This document shows positions 11,601 through 46,394 of a DNA stretch of 64,000 bases, piece by piece. The notes below the pieces were generated by a model. That model saw only the letters and a program-made list of their open reading frames with translations, was not told the DNA's origin and made no database searches. The position numbers and the translations under genes are program-made. Position 1 is the first letter of the stretch. Every line of letters starts with the position of its first letter. This stretch comes from Gyrodactylus bullatarudis (lineage: Eukaryota; Platyhelminthes; Monogenea; Gyrodactylidea; Gyrodactylidae): contig SSNU01000110.1 in NCBI GenBank assembly GCA_012064415.1, positions 62,001-126,000 of the forward strand, given 5' to 3'.

Positions 11601-14600
11601 TTCTGTTGAACAGATAAATGCTTTTAAACAGAAGAAAGATTCAAACTAATTTAAAGTTTATCCACCATGTGAAGAAAATTTACTATCGTTCATCTAATTT
11701 AGGTTCCTGTTTGATTTTTCATATTTTTATTACATAAGTAATTGCACTCATGCATACAAACAGAAAACAAGACCGTTTGTGGAAAAAATATTCTGATAAA
11801 ATGAGAATTAAGAAATTTTCCACTCTATTGAAGTTAATGTAAAAATGTTAACTCTATTATGTCACAAGTAAATATAATTATATATATCTTGAAAGATTTA
11901 GATATTATGTTTTATATATCATTAGAATCATTTCAAGAAATTGAATTAGACTCTGACCCAGGCTGAAAATTGGAGATTTGAAAAAATCAATGATTCGTTT
12001 AGCTAATCTTATTATCGAGTCACAGTTATAACAAACCATCTCATTTATAGTCTTGCCGAGTCTTTTCAATTCCTATTCAATAAAAATTCGTTTCTTGCGC
12101 TCGTAAATATTCACATTCATGCGTTTAATAAATTTGAAATCAAGATATTTCTTAAATCTTGCTTTGCGTGTTATAATTAATCATGAATTTGTTTCCAACT
12201 ATTTCCTTTCTACTCATTGTTAATTCCGAAATGTATCTGTTTTCACAATCTATATTTTATTCATAAAGTATTTTCTCTCTTTTTGAGATGACTAAAACTT
12301 TTTTGATTTGAACAATTTTATATCGGGCTCATAGAAAAATTCATTAATTTTTTTATCTTTATCCTGAAAAGTATCTTGTATTCTTCAATTTCTTTTGGTT
12401 TATTAGATTTGGCTTTCAGATAAAGTTGAAAAATATTATTTTCCACCAAAGAAGTTCTCTAACTATCTTAGTACCGAAATGTTTGGAATAGACATTAGTA
12501 CATAGTTGCTATATTTACGATTAAATCTACCTTGACTTATTTTATATTGATTGACTTGTCTTTCAACTAGACCTGTAGAGGAAAAACCTCTCATGAATAA
12601 AAGTTTAGGTATTAAAACAACCAATACTCTTTATTTGATTCATTTTTTCCTTGAAAGAATAACTTTTTATTATCAATCGGATTTATTATCCTGTTAAAGA
12701 ATTACACGCTTAAAAATTCAAAATTAATTTCACTGTTTATTTTCTATAAAAATTCATAGAACATATAAAAAATATATTCTCTCAAGATCCTTATACTATT
12801 TCTGTTACAATATATTGTTTTTTTCAGATAAAAATAGTCTGAATTCAAATTTTTTATTGAAAGCTTTCAAAATGTACATTGCTTATCTGATAAAAATCGA
12901 AAACTTATCTTTATTTCAAATTAAGATAGAACAAGTAAATTTAATTGTGGAAACAGAATATTCTAATCTCTAAATTTCCTGTACATAATAGTTATACCTT
13001 TAAAAAATTCTCTGGTAATAAAATAAATTATTATACATAACAAGGATACTTGAGCACAATGATACGTACGCCAACATTTTTATCTTCGTAAGTATATATT
13101 ACTCTAATGAAATCATAGTCTCGACTATTAAGTGGACCATAATTTATATTTTTCTCAAATACAATAAATATTCTTCAAATTAAAATGTATCCTTCCAATA
13201 GAAATGGAATCCAATTACTGATATCTTGTATTTCTCAATATCAACATGATGAGAAGAATCTTTGACTATTCGTCTAGTTTTACCATTAGTTTATTATTAT
13301 AATTAACTTAATTACTACTCTTGTGAAAGTTACAATTACTAATGCAAGTTCACGTTGCGGGCTTCAATTTAAACTTTAATTGATCCAGAAACCTATCAAA
13401 CTGGTAGAGTTATGAAGGTTCAAAAAAATTGGAAAATGCACATATATGTCCATCGGCACCGAAAGGGTTAAAGGATACATAATAAATTAATATATTTGGC
13501 GAAAATTGTGAAAAAGAATGTAATACCAAGGCTAGTTGATATGAAGATGAACTATTTTTCCAAAAAACTCAATATTTTTCTTCGGATAGTCAAGAACTCA
13601 AATATTTTTTGGATCCGATCATGAAATGAGCCAATAAGCTTTTCAACGAAAAAATTCCCGGAAAAAGTTTAATCTGAAAAATAGCATATATAAAATGTAT
13701 TTAACAATGTCAAATAATTATTTGATTTTTCATAAAACCCATTATTTTATGTTCTACAAAATAGTTACAGAATAGAAAAATAGGATATTAATTGTTTGGA
13801 TTGACATTTAATAAAACCAAAACTAATAACGTTATGTAATTATTCTACAAATTCATATATCCCAGAATATTCTAGAGTATTACGAACAAAATTTCATTAG
13901 ATCCAAATATTATTATTACAATTGTATAGAATTGTAGATTAATTAGTTTGAATGAATTATCACGACTTTTATTCTAATTTTAGGTGTTAACCCCTGCATG
14001 CAAAATCACGAAAATTACATATTTAACAAATGGGGTCTTAAAAGAATAGAGAATAGTCAATGAAAATATTCTACAGGAGCATAATTTACGTTGAGATTTT
14101 CACGCTTCGGATACTTCAAGGTCTACTGTATCCGAATTGAAATTTCTTTCGCGATAAAGCAAACATAAACCGATTTATTGAAGGAAAATAGATTTAAGGA
14201 ATGATAGATATTTTTCTTCAATCAGACATCAAAAGTTTTCATGAAAAATTTAATGAAATCGATCATCAAGCTCTTGGAAAACACGCAAGATATGACTTTG
14301 GTAAAAAATTTTTATTTATCGACAAAGTCTACTTTTATTTACCATGTAAAAGTTATAATCACTGGAGCTCAACACAAAATCTTTCTATTCTTGTAAAATA
14401 ATGAAAAATTCCTCATTGATATTTAAGATGTAGTTATCATATAAATTATTGATTTGGTTGAAATCTAAATTCACTTTCATTGCAATAGCCTTCAATGATG
14501 GTAATAATATATAAAAAAACCCAAAGTATAATAAATTGTTAAATATCATCATGGAGAGATATCTAACCATACTATCCCAAAATTAGTTTAAATCATTGAA

Positions 14601-17600
14601 TCTTTAGAGAACAGTTATTTTTTGGTTAGCTTTAATTATATTTTCTTCATTTCATAATGGCAATGTAATCTAATTATCTTATCACTTCATCTGAAACACT
14701 AAAGAAGTTATAATAATGTATTTTTATAGACTAAAAGCGTTTTTAAAAGTCACTCGTTTCTACTCATTTTAAGCGTGAATGTTTGCTTTTATGGCTCTGA
14801 TACAACTTTTCAATGGTTTAAATCAAAAACTCATATTTTAATCCTTGATATAATCGATATGATTATTGATTATAATTATTTGGATAACGAGTAGTTGATT
14901 TTCGAACAAACTATCAGAGATCAGTTTTTTAAAAAATTAAATAACTAGCTGGTCAATGGAACCTTTCTATTCATGATTTCTGAAATATCTTTATCAAGAC
15001 CTCGAAAATGATGATAAAAATTGGGAAATCGTCTTTTTGATCATTTTCAAAATCTTTTTTCCGCCATAAAACTTTCTTTTCAGCTCGTTCTTAACCACAC
15101 TAAAATGAGGGATGAAATAAGTTAGAAATAAAATATCAAGTAGAAATTTTATTATTCACTTGGCAATAGATCTCTTGAAATACTTGTCACATAAGAAGTC
15201 AACAAGAACCAATTCATCCAAATAAAACGTCAGAAACTCTTTCTTTTTAAACAATCGAGATAGAAAAAAAGAATGCCATCAAGTTGATTAATTTATTTAG
15301 GAGCATCATCGGATATAACAAATATTTTCAAAAACAGTAATCAAAGCACTCACTCATTGCAGTCTAGATAGTTGATCTGTAGATATATATATGAATTTAT
15401 ATCATTCGTGATCAAAATCTTCTTCTTAATTGTTTTCTCTCTGCTACTATTCCCATGAATTATTTAGGAATGAAAAATTAAATCTTACTCATTTCAAAAC
15501 ATCCTTCTTTTTATGGAATTCTATCCGACAATTTATTAAGTACGTGCAAATCCACATTATTATTTGATTAAAGTTTTTGAATTCACTTGAAAAGAAAAAG
15601 TAATCAAAAAGTTATGGCTTCATTATTTACGTCTCCTTTAAATGCTTGCTTATCTATTTTCATAAATGGACAAAAGTTGGTTTCTAATACTATTTTAAAT
15701 CGAAATATTTCGTTCTAGGTGATTAGGTAATAATAACTCACAGGCTCGTCTTACTTGGTAATGGGTTAGCCTACGTCGCTGAATGTTACAGCTCACTGAT
15801 GGATCTCATCGTGAATAGTACGAAAGAGTTGTGACATACTGACGAGTCCAAAAGAGGACGAAACGCGCATATATTTCTACTAAAGATGTAAACTTGGATT
15901 ATTTCTAAATGCACTGTGAGTTTCTTTCGTACTATTCACGATGAGATCCATCAGTAGGCTTTAACATTCAGCGACATGGGCTAACCCATTACCAGATAAG
16001 ACGAACCTGTAGGTTATATTACCTAAGCACCTAGAACGAAATATTTCTTCACCTAGTCAATATGAAGATGTGAATTTATGATTTTAACAAAATTCTTAAT
16101 TATGGCAAATTTGAAATTTTGATGTAGTGTCAAATTTCCTTTGAGTTGAAAATTTTTGCTGATTTCAATATGAGAGAGTGATCACCCCATGGGCCCAAAA
16201 TCGTGTCAATATTGAATTTTAATTTTTTTAACATTTCCCTACTTGAAAGTCGATGAAATTTTGATAAAACAAGATCTCTAAAAAATGACGAATTTATCAA
16301 AATTTTCATGATGATGATCGGTTTTCATGTCTTATTGTGGTCCTAAAAATTAACTTTTGATCACTCAAAGTTGAAAAAATGGGGATTTGGCGCTACTTCA
16401 AGATTTCAAATTTCCGTAATTTCCTTAAATATTGATTTTTTCAAATTTTTTCTCTATATCGTGAAAGTGAGTCTCATGATCTATAGACTCTTGATCAAAT
16501 TCGATTTCCTGATGAAAAAATGAGAAGTTTGTAAAAATCATAGATTCCCATCTTCATATTAACTAGTTTTAGTTAACCTTAGTAAGTATAGGTGCTGCAC
16601 TATTCACTATTTTAAAACGTTTATTTTTTTATTTATCGCAATCATACTTTATATATGAATATTTTCAATCAATTCTAAATTGTATGTAACACTATTAGAA
16701 ACTGAAGACAACTCAACATCAATGAAAAAATTTAAAATTATCAGGGATCTTTTTCCAGTGATTAACTATTCCCCGATGAATATTACCAAGAAATTGAATA
16801 GATATAAATTGATACATTTCATTTCCTTGAACTACAATATCCTAGAATCTAGATTTTATTCATCATTAATGAATCATTAATTACCAAGAGATTTCTTATT
16901 CTCCCTTATGTTATCAACAAATAAAATAAAAATCTATTCAAAACATACTCTCACCAATATGCGTCAACATTTTAAAGCTTTGTGTTAAAAAAATAATAAT
17001 TTTTCTTTGGAACGATAATGTTGCTGAACCTCATCAAGTATATTACTAGAGTCTACACTCATAAGGAAGATAGGAGAACGAACGAATAATAAGTGATAAA
17101 CGTTTCATTTCGCCGGGTCTCTTCAGACTTAATCCCGGGATTTGATTATATACCACATTATGTAGTACATTACAAATTTTTCTGCTCTTCCATTGGATAA
17201 AAAGAACTCTGCTCAGGGAGGTGGAAAGATGTCCATTTTTGATGATCCTGTTTCCAGGCTACTTCATTTTTGTCGCTTCAGAAATCCATCCATTAGTAAC
17301 TGACTGCTGTGTCTTTTTCGCTTACGTTTAATTGATGGACTCTTTTTAACCTCGTTATTTGCACTAGTTGTGGGTTGGCTCATAATTTGATTATCAACTA
17401 CAGTTGACTTCTCGGATTGTTCATTGATTGCCAACTCTAAATTGGTTGCTGGCTTCTCCTATCTTCCTTATGAGTGTAGACTCTATACCTTTTGCAGACG
17501 AAATTGAGAGGTTGTTTTATTCAAAGTAAAAATTTATTTTTTCAAACTGAGTGACCAAAATAGGGGGTGTTCTTTACAAGTTACAATGATGAATTTTAAG

Positions 17601-19327
17601 GTCAAACTTTTGTTAGTATGTATTTTATTACTTTTCTTCTTTAATTTAATTTAATGTACCAACCTAAGTCCTGTATTATAAAATTTTGAGGCTCCTTAAG
17701 TTAAAATGAAATAAAGTAAAAAAAGTCAAGAATTTCACTTTCATTGATTGAATATTTAATGTTATCTTATGGCTGAATTCAACTTGAGAACCTAGAAGGT
17801 TGCTGCTGAGCCCCGAATAAGACAATTATTTCTTCAATGCATAATTCACGTATAAAAATTTTATCCATTTGTCAGGAATAAACACTGTTTATTAAACAGG
17901 ATTTGATTGAATAAAATATTCTCAGTTTGAAAAAACATGCTCTTGCTTTGATTTGTAATTATTTTTTTATTACTGCATGCACTAATTTTCCGTCATACCA
18001 TTAATTATACATCTGCATATATAATTGTACGCTGCCCTTTAAAATATTATATTTTTGTACATAATTGTATACTTTTGCTTTGAAAAAAATAATTTTTACT
18101 TCTGATGACCTCTCAATTCCGTCTGCAAAAGGTATAGTAATAATAATTTCTCATTACAAGCATTTTTATTCATGTTATGATAGCTAACTATTAAAATTTG
18201 ATCTAATTTTATTACTAGGATTTATTGTTGAGAAACTTTAGAATAAAATTCTGGATCAAAAAAAGGATCAAGATTCTTAAAATCAACTTTGAAATCATCA
18301 ACTCAAAGTTCAAAAAATGCGAATTTGGCACCAGCCCGAGAAATATGAAATAATTTTCTTAAAAACGGATTTTTCAATCTTTTTTCTTCATAAGGCGAAA
18401 GTGGGCCTCATGATCTAGATTCCAAAGACTCTTGATCAAACTCGATATCTTGCTGAAAAATTGAGAATTTTGTAAAAATATAAATTCCCATCTTCATATT
18501 AATTAGCTTTAGTTTAGGCATGTTTATTTCAATAGGCTATCTCTATAATCTCAAGCAAGTCTCTCAATCTGAGAATCCCAATTAAAGGTAACTTATTGTT
18601 TTCAGAGAGTAATGAATTTGGGAGTGTTGACTTTATTATTCATAATCTTTTCTCTTTATACCAACCAGGGATCTATACGTGGCAAAAACAGAGGATTATC
18701 ATTATTTCCTGAATAATAAACAGGATATTTATCAAAGATGAAAGCACTCCTAGTCCCACTTAAAAGTTATTTTATCACTTTTGGCTTTCATTTGTTTATG
18801 ATTAAATATGCAATGCATATTATATTTTAAAAACTTTTGTCTCTAATGATTCTTATTATTTTCCCATCGTATTCAAGAAATCATTTATGTATTAGCAAGG
18901 AAAAAACTAATTGACAATAAAACCAGTCTTTAATTTAACATAAAAAGGTTACTTTATAAGTTGAGAATCGATATGTCAACTCAAAAGATAAATTCAAAAT
19001 AGCAGAATTAAAAAAGATCTATATTGCCATTTCAATAAGTTTTTGTTTTCTAATCTCAAAATAATCATTGCAAAAAAGGTACTCGATTTATAGTTTTAAA
19101 TATTATTCTAATTCTTCTAGAGATTAATCCCGAATAATGATCAATATGTATTAATAACCAATGTTAGAGGCCTAATCTATCTCTTTGACATGGAATCAAA
19201 CACAATTTTATCAACTTTTAAGTTTCCAAACGAAATTCACTCTATGCCGGAATTCACGAAAAATGATAGCTCATTTTTAATCGGATGTCGGGATAATTAT
19301 GTTCACTTATTAAATATAACATTCTGA
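2641..19327 (+). CDS. AASDH: Beta-alanine-activating enzyme (adenylation-carrier-PQQ propeller)
   Basis: NRPS-like enzyme of the acyl-CoA synthetase superfamily; the animal orthologue is reported to load beta-alanine in an ATP-dependent way. Model: exons 2641-4549, 8181-8342, 8401-8625, 8907-9289, 19121-19327; 961 aa against about 1,100 in human; all phases join (1,1,1,0). Exon 1 carries the adenylation domain: P-loop TSGSTGNKK from residue 158, YGLTE at 297, KDLG at 384 and GRMDSVVKINGVKV from 398. It is followed by the carrier motif ENGGDSI, with the phosphopantetheine serine at S528. The later exons encode PQQ-type propeller blades (SSNGEIIW, GHEIWRHKLNG, KGAIYKLDYKTG) ending in the family signature IGCRDNYVHLLN. 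Intron 1 (3.6 kb) contains a Merlin transposon and the last intron is 9.8 kb. An AATAAA lies at 19450. An additional small exon in the last intron cannot be excluded. Confidence 0.9.
5972..8020 (+). mobile_element. Merlin-type DNA transposon with ~400-bp inverted repeats
   Basis: A 2,049-bp element in AASDH intron 1. The ends read GGTAACACTTCG and CGAAGTGTTACC. The inverted repeats run about 400 bp (5972-6370 and 7630-8020), nearly identical by eye. Flanking 8-bp target duplications, AAAAAATT at 5964-5971 and 8021-8028, are perfect. The 8-bp duplication, GG...CC ends and an IS1016/ISXO2-type DDE protein together match the Merlin superfamily. Each arm also holds an internal direct repeat of the outer motif (TTCG-AAGAGAGTCAG at about 5980 and 6155). 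Confidence 0.9.
6370..7349 (+). pseudogene. Merlin (ISXO2/IS1016-like) transposase, one frameshift, 31-bp intron
   Basis: DDE transposase. An N-terminal zinc-ribbon-like segment has the pairs CHYEHC and CSTC near 6460-6560. A 31-bp GT...AG intron (6572-6602) then joins RG to TFLHHKF in phase 1. The catalytic part shows IVEIDETK (first acidic residue), LISDEWRGYSEW (second) and HTNTIERFWRSLK (third), as in Merlin and bacterial IS1016. The reading frame breaks at the T run 6725-6728, where one extra T gives an in-frame TGA at 6728 and the conserved frame resumes at 6729. The copy is therefore probably inactive, although the intact ends could still be mobilised. Confidence 0.85.
9547..9615 (-). 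CDS. 3' exon of a second Cys-rich peptide, paralogous to the 10.5-kb one
   Basis: A minus-strand frame ends in KCPGCCECCCGSTAGLIFLAI and a TAA. It repeats the CPGCCE-(G)-CCC motif and the hydrophobic, Gly-containing C-terminus of the peptide at 10461-10607. An AATAAA starts about 12 bases after the stop, as expected for a real 3' end. The frame is closed just upstream of ATG 9615 by TAA and no signal peptide is attached. Either an upstream exon joins at an AG before TGT (AATGAAG/TGT), or this is a decayed duplicate. Function unknown. Confidence 0.4.
   Translation of the reverse strand: MKCPGCCECCCGSTAGLIFLAI
10461..10607 (-). CDS. Small secreted Cys-rich peptide precursor (48 aa)
   Basis: A 48-codon minus-strand ORF with an ATG at 10607. 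The N-terminal part MLKAIYQGIVLVTLVW continues into IFFVSSAVA, a textbook signal peptide with an A-x-A-like cleavage site. The mature part of about 23 residues holds seven cysteines in the order C-P-G-CC-E-G-CCCC, then a DGGGG linker and a hydrophobic end (LFLLGI). A polyadenylation signal AATAAA lies about 20 bases after the TAA. It sits antisense inside the last AASDH intron, with a paralogous fragment 0.9 kb away. I do not recognise the family; the cysteine pattern is unlike a standard knottin or defensin. It could be a metal-binding or disulfide-rich peptide. No function is assigned. Confidence 0.55.
   Translation of the reverse strand: MLKAIYQGIVLVTLVWIFFVSSAVACPGCCEGCCCCDGGGGDLFLLGI
11282..11470. 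repeat. Fragment of GAAGATG-ended MITE family (subfamily A)
   Basis: Internal part only. Segments such as AGACAAAGAATTCGAATTCA and the following TTCAGAG match the middle of the full copies at 39506-40352 and 61709-62442 with many changes. Neither terminus is present. Confidence 0.5.
13428..13471 (-). repeat. Solo terminus of a piggyBac-like MITE
   Basis: Ends in CGGCACCGAAAGGG followed by TTAA, preceded by the short palindrome ATATATGTCCAT. The same terminus bounds the element at 44770-45938. No matching left end is recognisable here. Confidence 0.55.
13530..13690. repeat. Half copy of GAAGATG-ended MITE (subfamily A)
   Basis: Begins GCTAGTTGATATGAAGATGA and continues with AAAAAACTCAATATTTTTCT, as in the full copy at 61709. 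The distal half is missing. Confidence 0.55.
15703..16047 (+). repeat. Foldback element: two head-to-head units around a hammerhead core
   Basis: The left arm (about 15703-15827) and right arm (about 15921-16047) are inverted copies. Both start from GAAATATTTCGTTCTAGG at the outside and reach CACGATGAG...GAAAG toward the centre, with about 85-90% identity by eye. The 93-bp centre carries a hammerhead ribozyme core on the plus strand. The half-unit equals the single unit at 47620-47800 (minus). Confidence 0.75.
15829..15878 (+). ncRNA. Hammerhead ribozyme core, decayed copy
   Basis: Core CTGACGA (from 15839), stem II GTCC/GGAC with loop AAAAGA, and GAAAC (15860-15864). The C-GCGC-G cap of helix III seen in the copy at 47624-47678 is C-GCGC-A here. 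Stem I keeps only the three pairs next to the core. The catalytic core is intact in sequence, but helices I and III are damaged, so cleavage is doubtful. Confidence 0.7.
16052..16570. repeat. GAAGATG-ended MITE, full copy (subfamily B)
   Basis: Bounded by ACCTAGTCAATATGAAGATG and CATCTTCATATTAACTAG. The body contains the subfamily-B tract with TTGATCACTCAAAGTTGAAA and the segment around GTGAGTCTCATGATCTA. It directly abuts the foldback hammerhead element. Confidence 0.7.
17049..17483. mobile_element. Inverted-repeat element (435 bp) carrying an ORF
   Basis: Termini AGAGTCTACACTCATAAGGA... and the inverse ...TCCTTATGAGTGTAGACTC form about 29-bp inverted repeats. The GC content and coding character of the interior differ from the flanks (see the ORF at 17264-17458). 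The superfamily is unknown. Confidence 0.6.
17264..17458 (-). CDS. Possible captured terminal exon with NLS and PIP-box-like end
   Basis: A 64-codon minus-strand open frame begins right after AGATAG, a possible splice acceptor inside the element's terminal repeat, and ends at TGA 17266-17264. It has a polar, Ser/Thr/Asn-rich first half, then the basic cluster KRKRKRH, then SSQLLMDGFLKRQK at the very C-terminus. Q-x-x-M-x-x-F-L resembles a degenerate PCNA-interacting (PIP) box placed after a nuclear-localisation-like stretch. There is no ATG at its start, so it is either a host exon captured by the element or a remnant of the element's own gene. Confidence 0.3.
   Translation of the reverse strand, partial: EKPATNLELAINEQSEKSTVVDNQIMSQPTTSANNEVKKSPSIKRKRKRHSSQLLMDGFLKRQK
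17484..18138. mobile_element. Inverted-repeat element abutting the previous one
   Basis: Termini TATACCTTTTGCAGACG and CGTCTGCAAAAGGTATA, continuing as an imperfect repeat for about 30 bp (AAATTGAGAGGT against ACCTCTCAATT). It directly follows the 17049-17483 element. No coding potential seen. Confidence 0.65.
18280..18512. repeat. 3' part of GAAGATG-ended MITE (subfamily B)
   Basis: Ends in AAATTCCCATCTTCATATTA with the subfamily-B body (CTTGATCAAACTCGATATCT). The 5' end is missing. Confidence 0.55.
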
Positions 19328-19449
19328 CAAATCAACCAATGAAATGTACGAAAAATTTCGTCCAATGAAAAGTTTTCAAATTCATTTAATATTAAAATTT
19401 GTACAGCTAACCGTGAATGATACTATATAACATATGTTTATTCTTCTTG

Positions 19450-19455
19450 AATAAA
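19450..19455 (+). terminator. Polyadenylation signal of AASDH
   Basis: AATAAA about 120 bp past the AASDH stop and only about 70 bp before the ATG of the next gene. Confidence 0.5.
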
Positions 19456-19522
19456 TCAAAAGAAAAACTGTTTTAATTTCTTTATTTTTCTAATGAAACA
19501 CAAATGATAAACCAAACCCAGT

Positions 19523-44398
<24,876 letters not shown>

Positions 44399-44502
44399 TT
44401 TATTTCAACTAAATCATAACTTAATTACATTGTACATTTGTATTTTTTGGTGTAAATATTTTCAAGAGTTTATTTTAACTACACAAAGGGATAGATTGGA
44501 AA

Positions 44503-44508
44503 AATAAA
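44503..44508 (+). terminator. Polyadenylation signal of the GPCR gene
   Basis: AATAAA 105 bp past the stop codon. Confidence 0.55.
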
Positions 44509-44769
44509 AGATTATGCATTTTTATCCTGAAATATTTTTTCATTCAGTATTGAATTTATTGTAAAATTAATACAGATTAGAATGATACTGGAGTTCTGGG
44601 ATATATTTCAAAATACAACATTTTAGTTATCTTCCGTCATTTCCGTTAAAACCAGAATACATCAAGATTTAATAAGCCAAGAAGCCATTAAGTGATTTCT
44701 TTAAAACCCTTCTCAAATCTTGAACAGTTTTAATAGTATTGTATTGGAAAGAGTATACTTCATCATTAA

Positions 44770-45938
44770 CCCTTTCGGTGCCGATGTACATATATGTCCA
44801 TCTATTTTAAACCTACATAATTCCGTTATTTTTCAATTTTTTACAAAGATTTTTTTTTCACTTAATCATGAACGTTTTAACATTCTAATGATGTGTTTTT
44901 TTAACTATGTTCCATTTTTTTCTATTTCAAAATTGAAGATTTATTTAGAGAATTTTTTTTGATTTATTGAAAATTTTTTTTATAAGTTTTCCATGGGAAA
45001 AANNNNNNNNNNNNNNNNNNNNNNNNNNNNNNNNNNNNNNNNNNNNNNNNNNNNNNNNNNNNNNNNNNNNNNNNNNNNNNNNNNNNNNNNNNNNNNNNNN
45101 NNNNNNNNNNNNNNNNNNNNNNNNNNNNNNNNNNNNNNNNNNNNNNNNNNNNNNNNNNNNNNNNNNNNNNNNNNNNNNNNNNNNNNNNNNNNNNNNNNNN
45201 NNNNNNNNNNNNNNNNNNNNNNNNNNNNNNNNNNNNNNNNNNNNNNNNNNNNNNNNNNNNNNNNNNNNNNNNNNNNNNNNNNNNNNNNNNNNNNNNNNNN
45301 NNNNNNNNNNNNNNNNNNNNNNNNNNNNNNNNNNNNNNNNNNNNNNNNNNNNNNNNNNNNNNNNNNNNNNNNNNNNNNNNNNNNNNNNNNNNNNNNNNNN
45401 NNNNNNNNNNNNNNNNNNNNNNNNNNNNNNNNNNNNNNNNNNNNNNNNNNNNNNNNNNNNNNNNNNNNNNNNNNNNNNNNNNNNNNNNNNNNNNNNNNNN
45501 NNNNNNNNNNNNNNNNNNNNNNNNNNNNNNNNNNNNNNNNNNNNNNNNNNNNNNNNNNNNNNNNNNNNNNNNNNNNNNNNNNNNNNNNNNNNNNNNNNNN
45601 NNNNNNNNNNNNNNNNNNNNNNNNNNNNNNNNNNNNNNNNNNNNNNNNNNNNNNNNNNNNNNNNNNNNNNNNNNNNNNNNNNNNNNNNNNNNNNNNNNNN
45701 NNNNNNNNNNNNNNNNNNNNNNNNNNNNNNNNNNNNNNNNNNNNNNNNNNNNNNNNNNNNNNNNNNNNNNNNNNNNNNNNNNNNNGTTTGGACATATATG
45801 TCCATTAAAATATCTAGTGGAAGAAGTTGGAATTCAAAAATTTCGTTTTTCTAAATTTTATCAAAAAAAAAATTCTAAGAAACATGCAAAAAGAATTAGA
45901 AAGCTATCTTTATTGGTTTTCAAACGGCATCGAAAGGG
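44770..45938. mobile_element. piggyBac-like MITE interrupted by an assembly gap
   Basis: The left end, CCCTTTCGGTGCCGATG, follows TTAA (44766-44769). The right end, CGGCATCGAAAGGG, precedes TTAA (45939-45942). TTAA duplication with CCC/GGG ends is the piggyBac hallmark. Both arms carry the palindrome ACATATATGT. The interior is mostly unsequenced (783 N). Confidence 0.7.
45003..45785. other. Assembly gap (783 N)
   Basis: Run of N. All frames reported across it are artefacts. The gap falls between the two arms of an inverted-repeat element, a common cause of assembly failure. Confidence 1.
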
Positions 45939-46324
45939 TTAAAGCGTTCAAAATGCTATTTTTGATATTTCGTTAGAATTTTCATGAGGATCATGAAATT
46001 AATATTCTTAATCAAGCACTAAGCATATTTCCTCACGAAAATAATTTTGCTATTTTTTCACTATTTTTTTTCTAGGGTAAAATATATCTTGTTTTTTTTT
46101 AAATTATTATTAGAGAAATAAGAGCCAAACAATAAATTATTTTCATAATTTGCTTACAAGTATTTTTCCTATTATATTAAAATGCTATATTTTTTGAAAA
46201 ATCTGCTATTTTTTCTGAAAAAATCTTATTGATAAGTTTGAGCTAAAGTGAATTTTAACCTGGTTAAATTAGAGAACAGTTGCCCCTCTTATTTCTATCT
46301 AAGTTTTCTTTGAATCGTGTTGGT

Positions 46325-46394
46325 CTTTTTATTATCGATGACATGAAAACTCACTGCAAGGGATTCGTTTTCATTTCATCGATGTTAAAAAGCC
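46325..46394 (+). ncRNA. Hairpin, possible miRNA-like precursor
   Basis: Arms CTTTTTATTATCGATGACAT(GAAAAC) and the inverse around ATGAAATGATCGATG-type sequence pair over about 26 bp with three mismatches, closed by a 16-nt loop. The stem length is at the low end for a miRNA precursor; it could equally be a small MITE. Confidence 0.25.

Larger units (their letters stand above)
9290..19120. other. Last AASDH intron (9.8 kb), repeat-filled
   Basis: Lies between the propeller exon ending ...SSSQLNV and the final exon starting RLIPNNDQ. It contains two antisense Cys-rich peptide exons, fragments of the GAAGATG-ended MITE family, a piggyBac-like terminus, a foldback with a hammerhead core, and two abutting inverted-repeat elements, all listed separately. 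The remaining parts (about 9,650-10,430; 10,700-11,280; 11,480-13,430; 13,700-15,700; 18,520-19,110) are AT-rich, and I see no gene there. Confidence 0.6.

Noticed and set aside
17095..17140. Minus-strand CTGAAGA...GGCGAAAT resembling a hammerhead core
   Set aside because: Between the two half-motifs no proper stem II forms (GACC against CGGC), and no stem I/III partners are seen.
44945..45854. Long open frames of 270-295 codons on both strands
   Set aside because: They consist of the N run.
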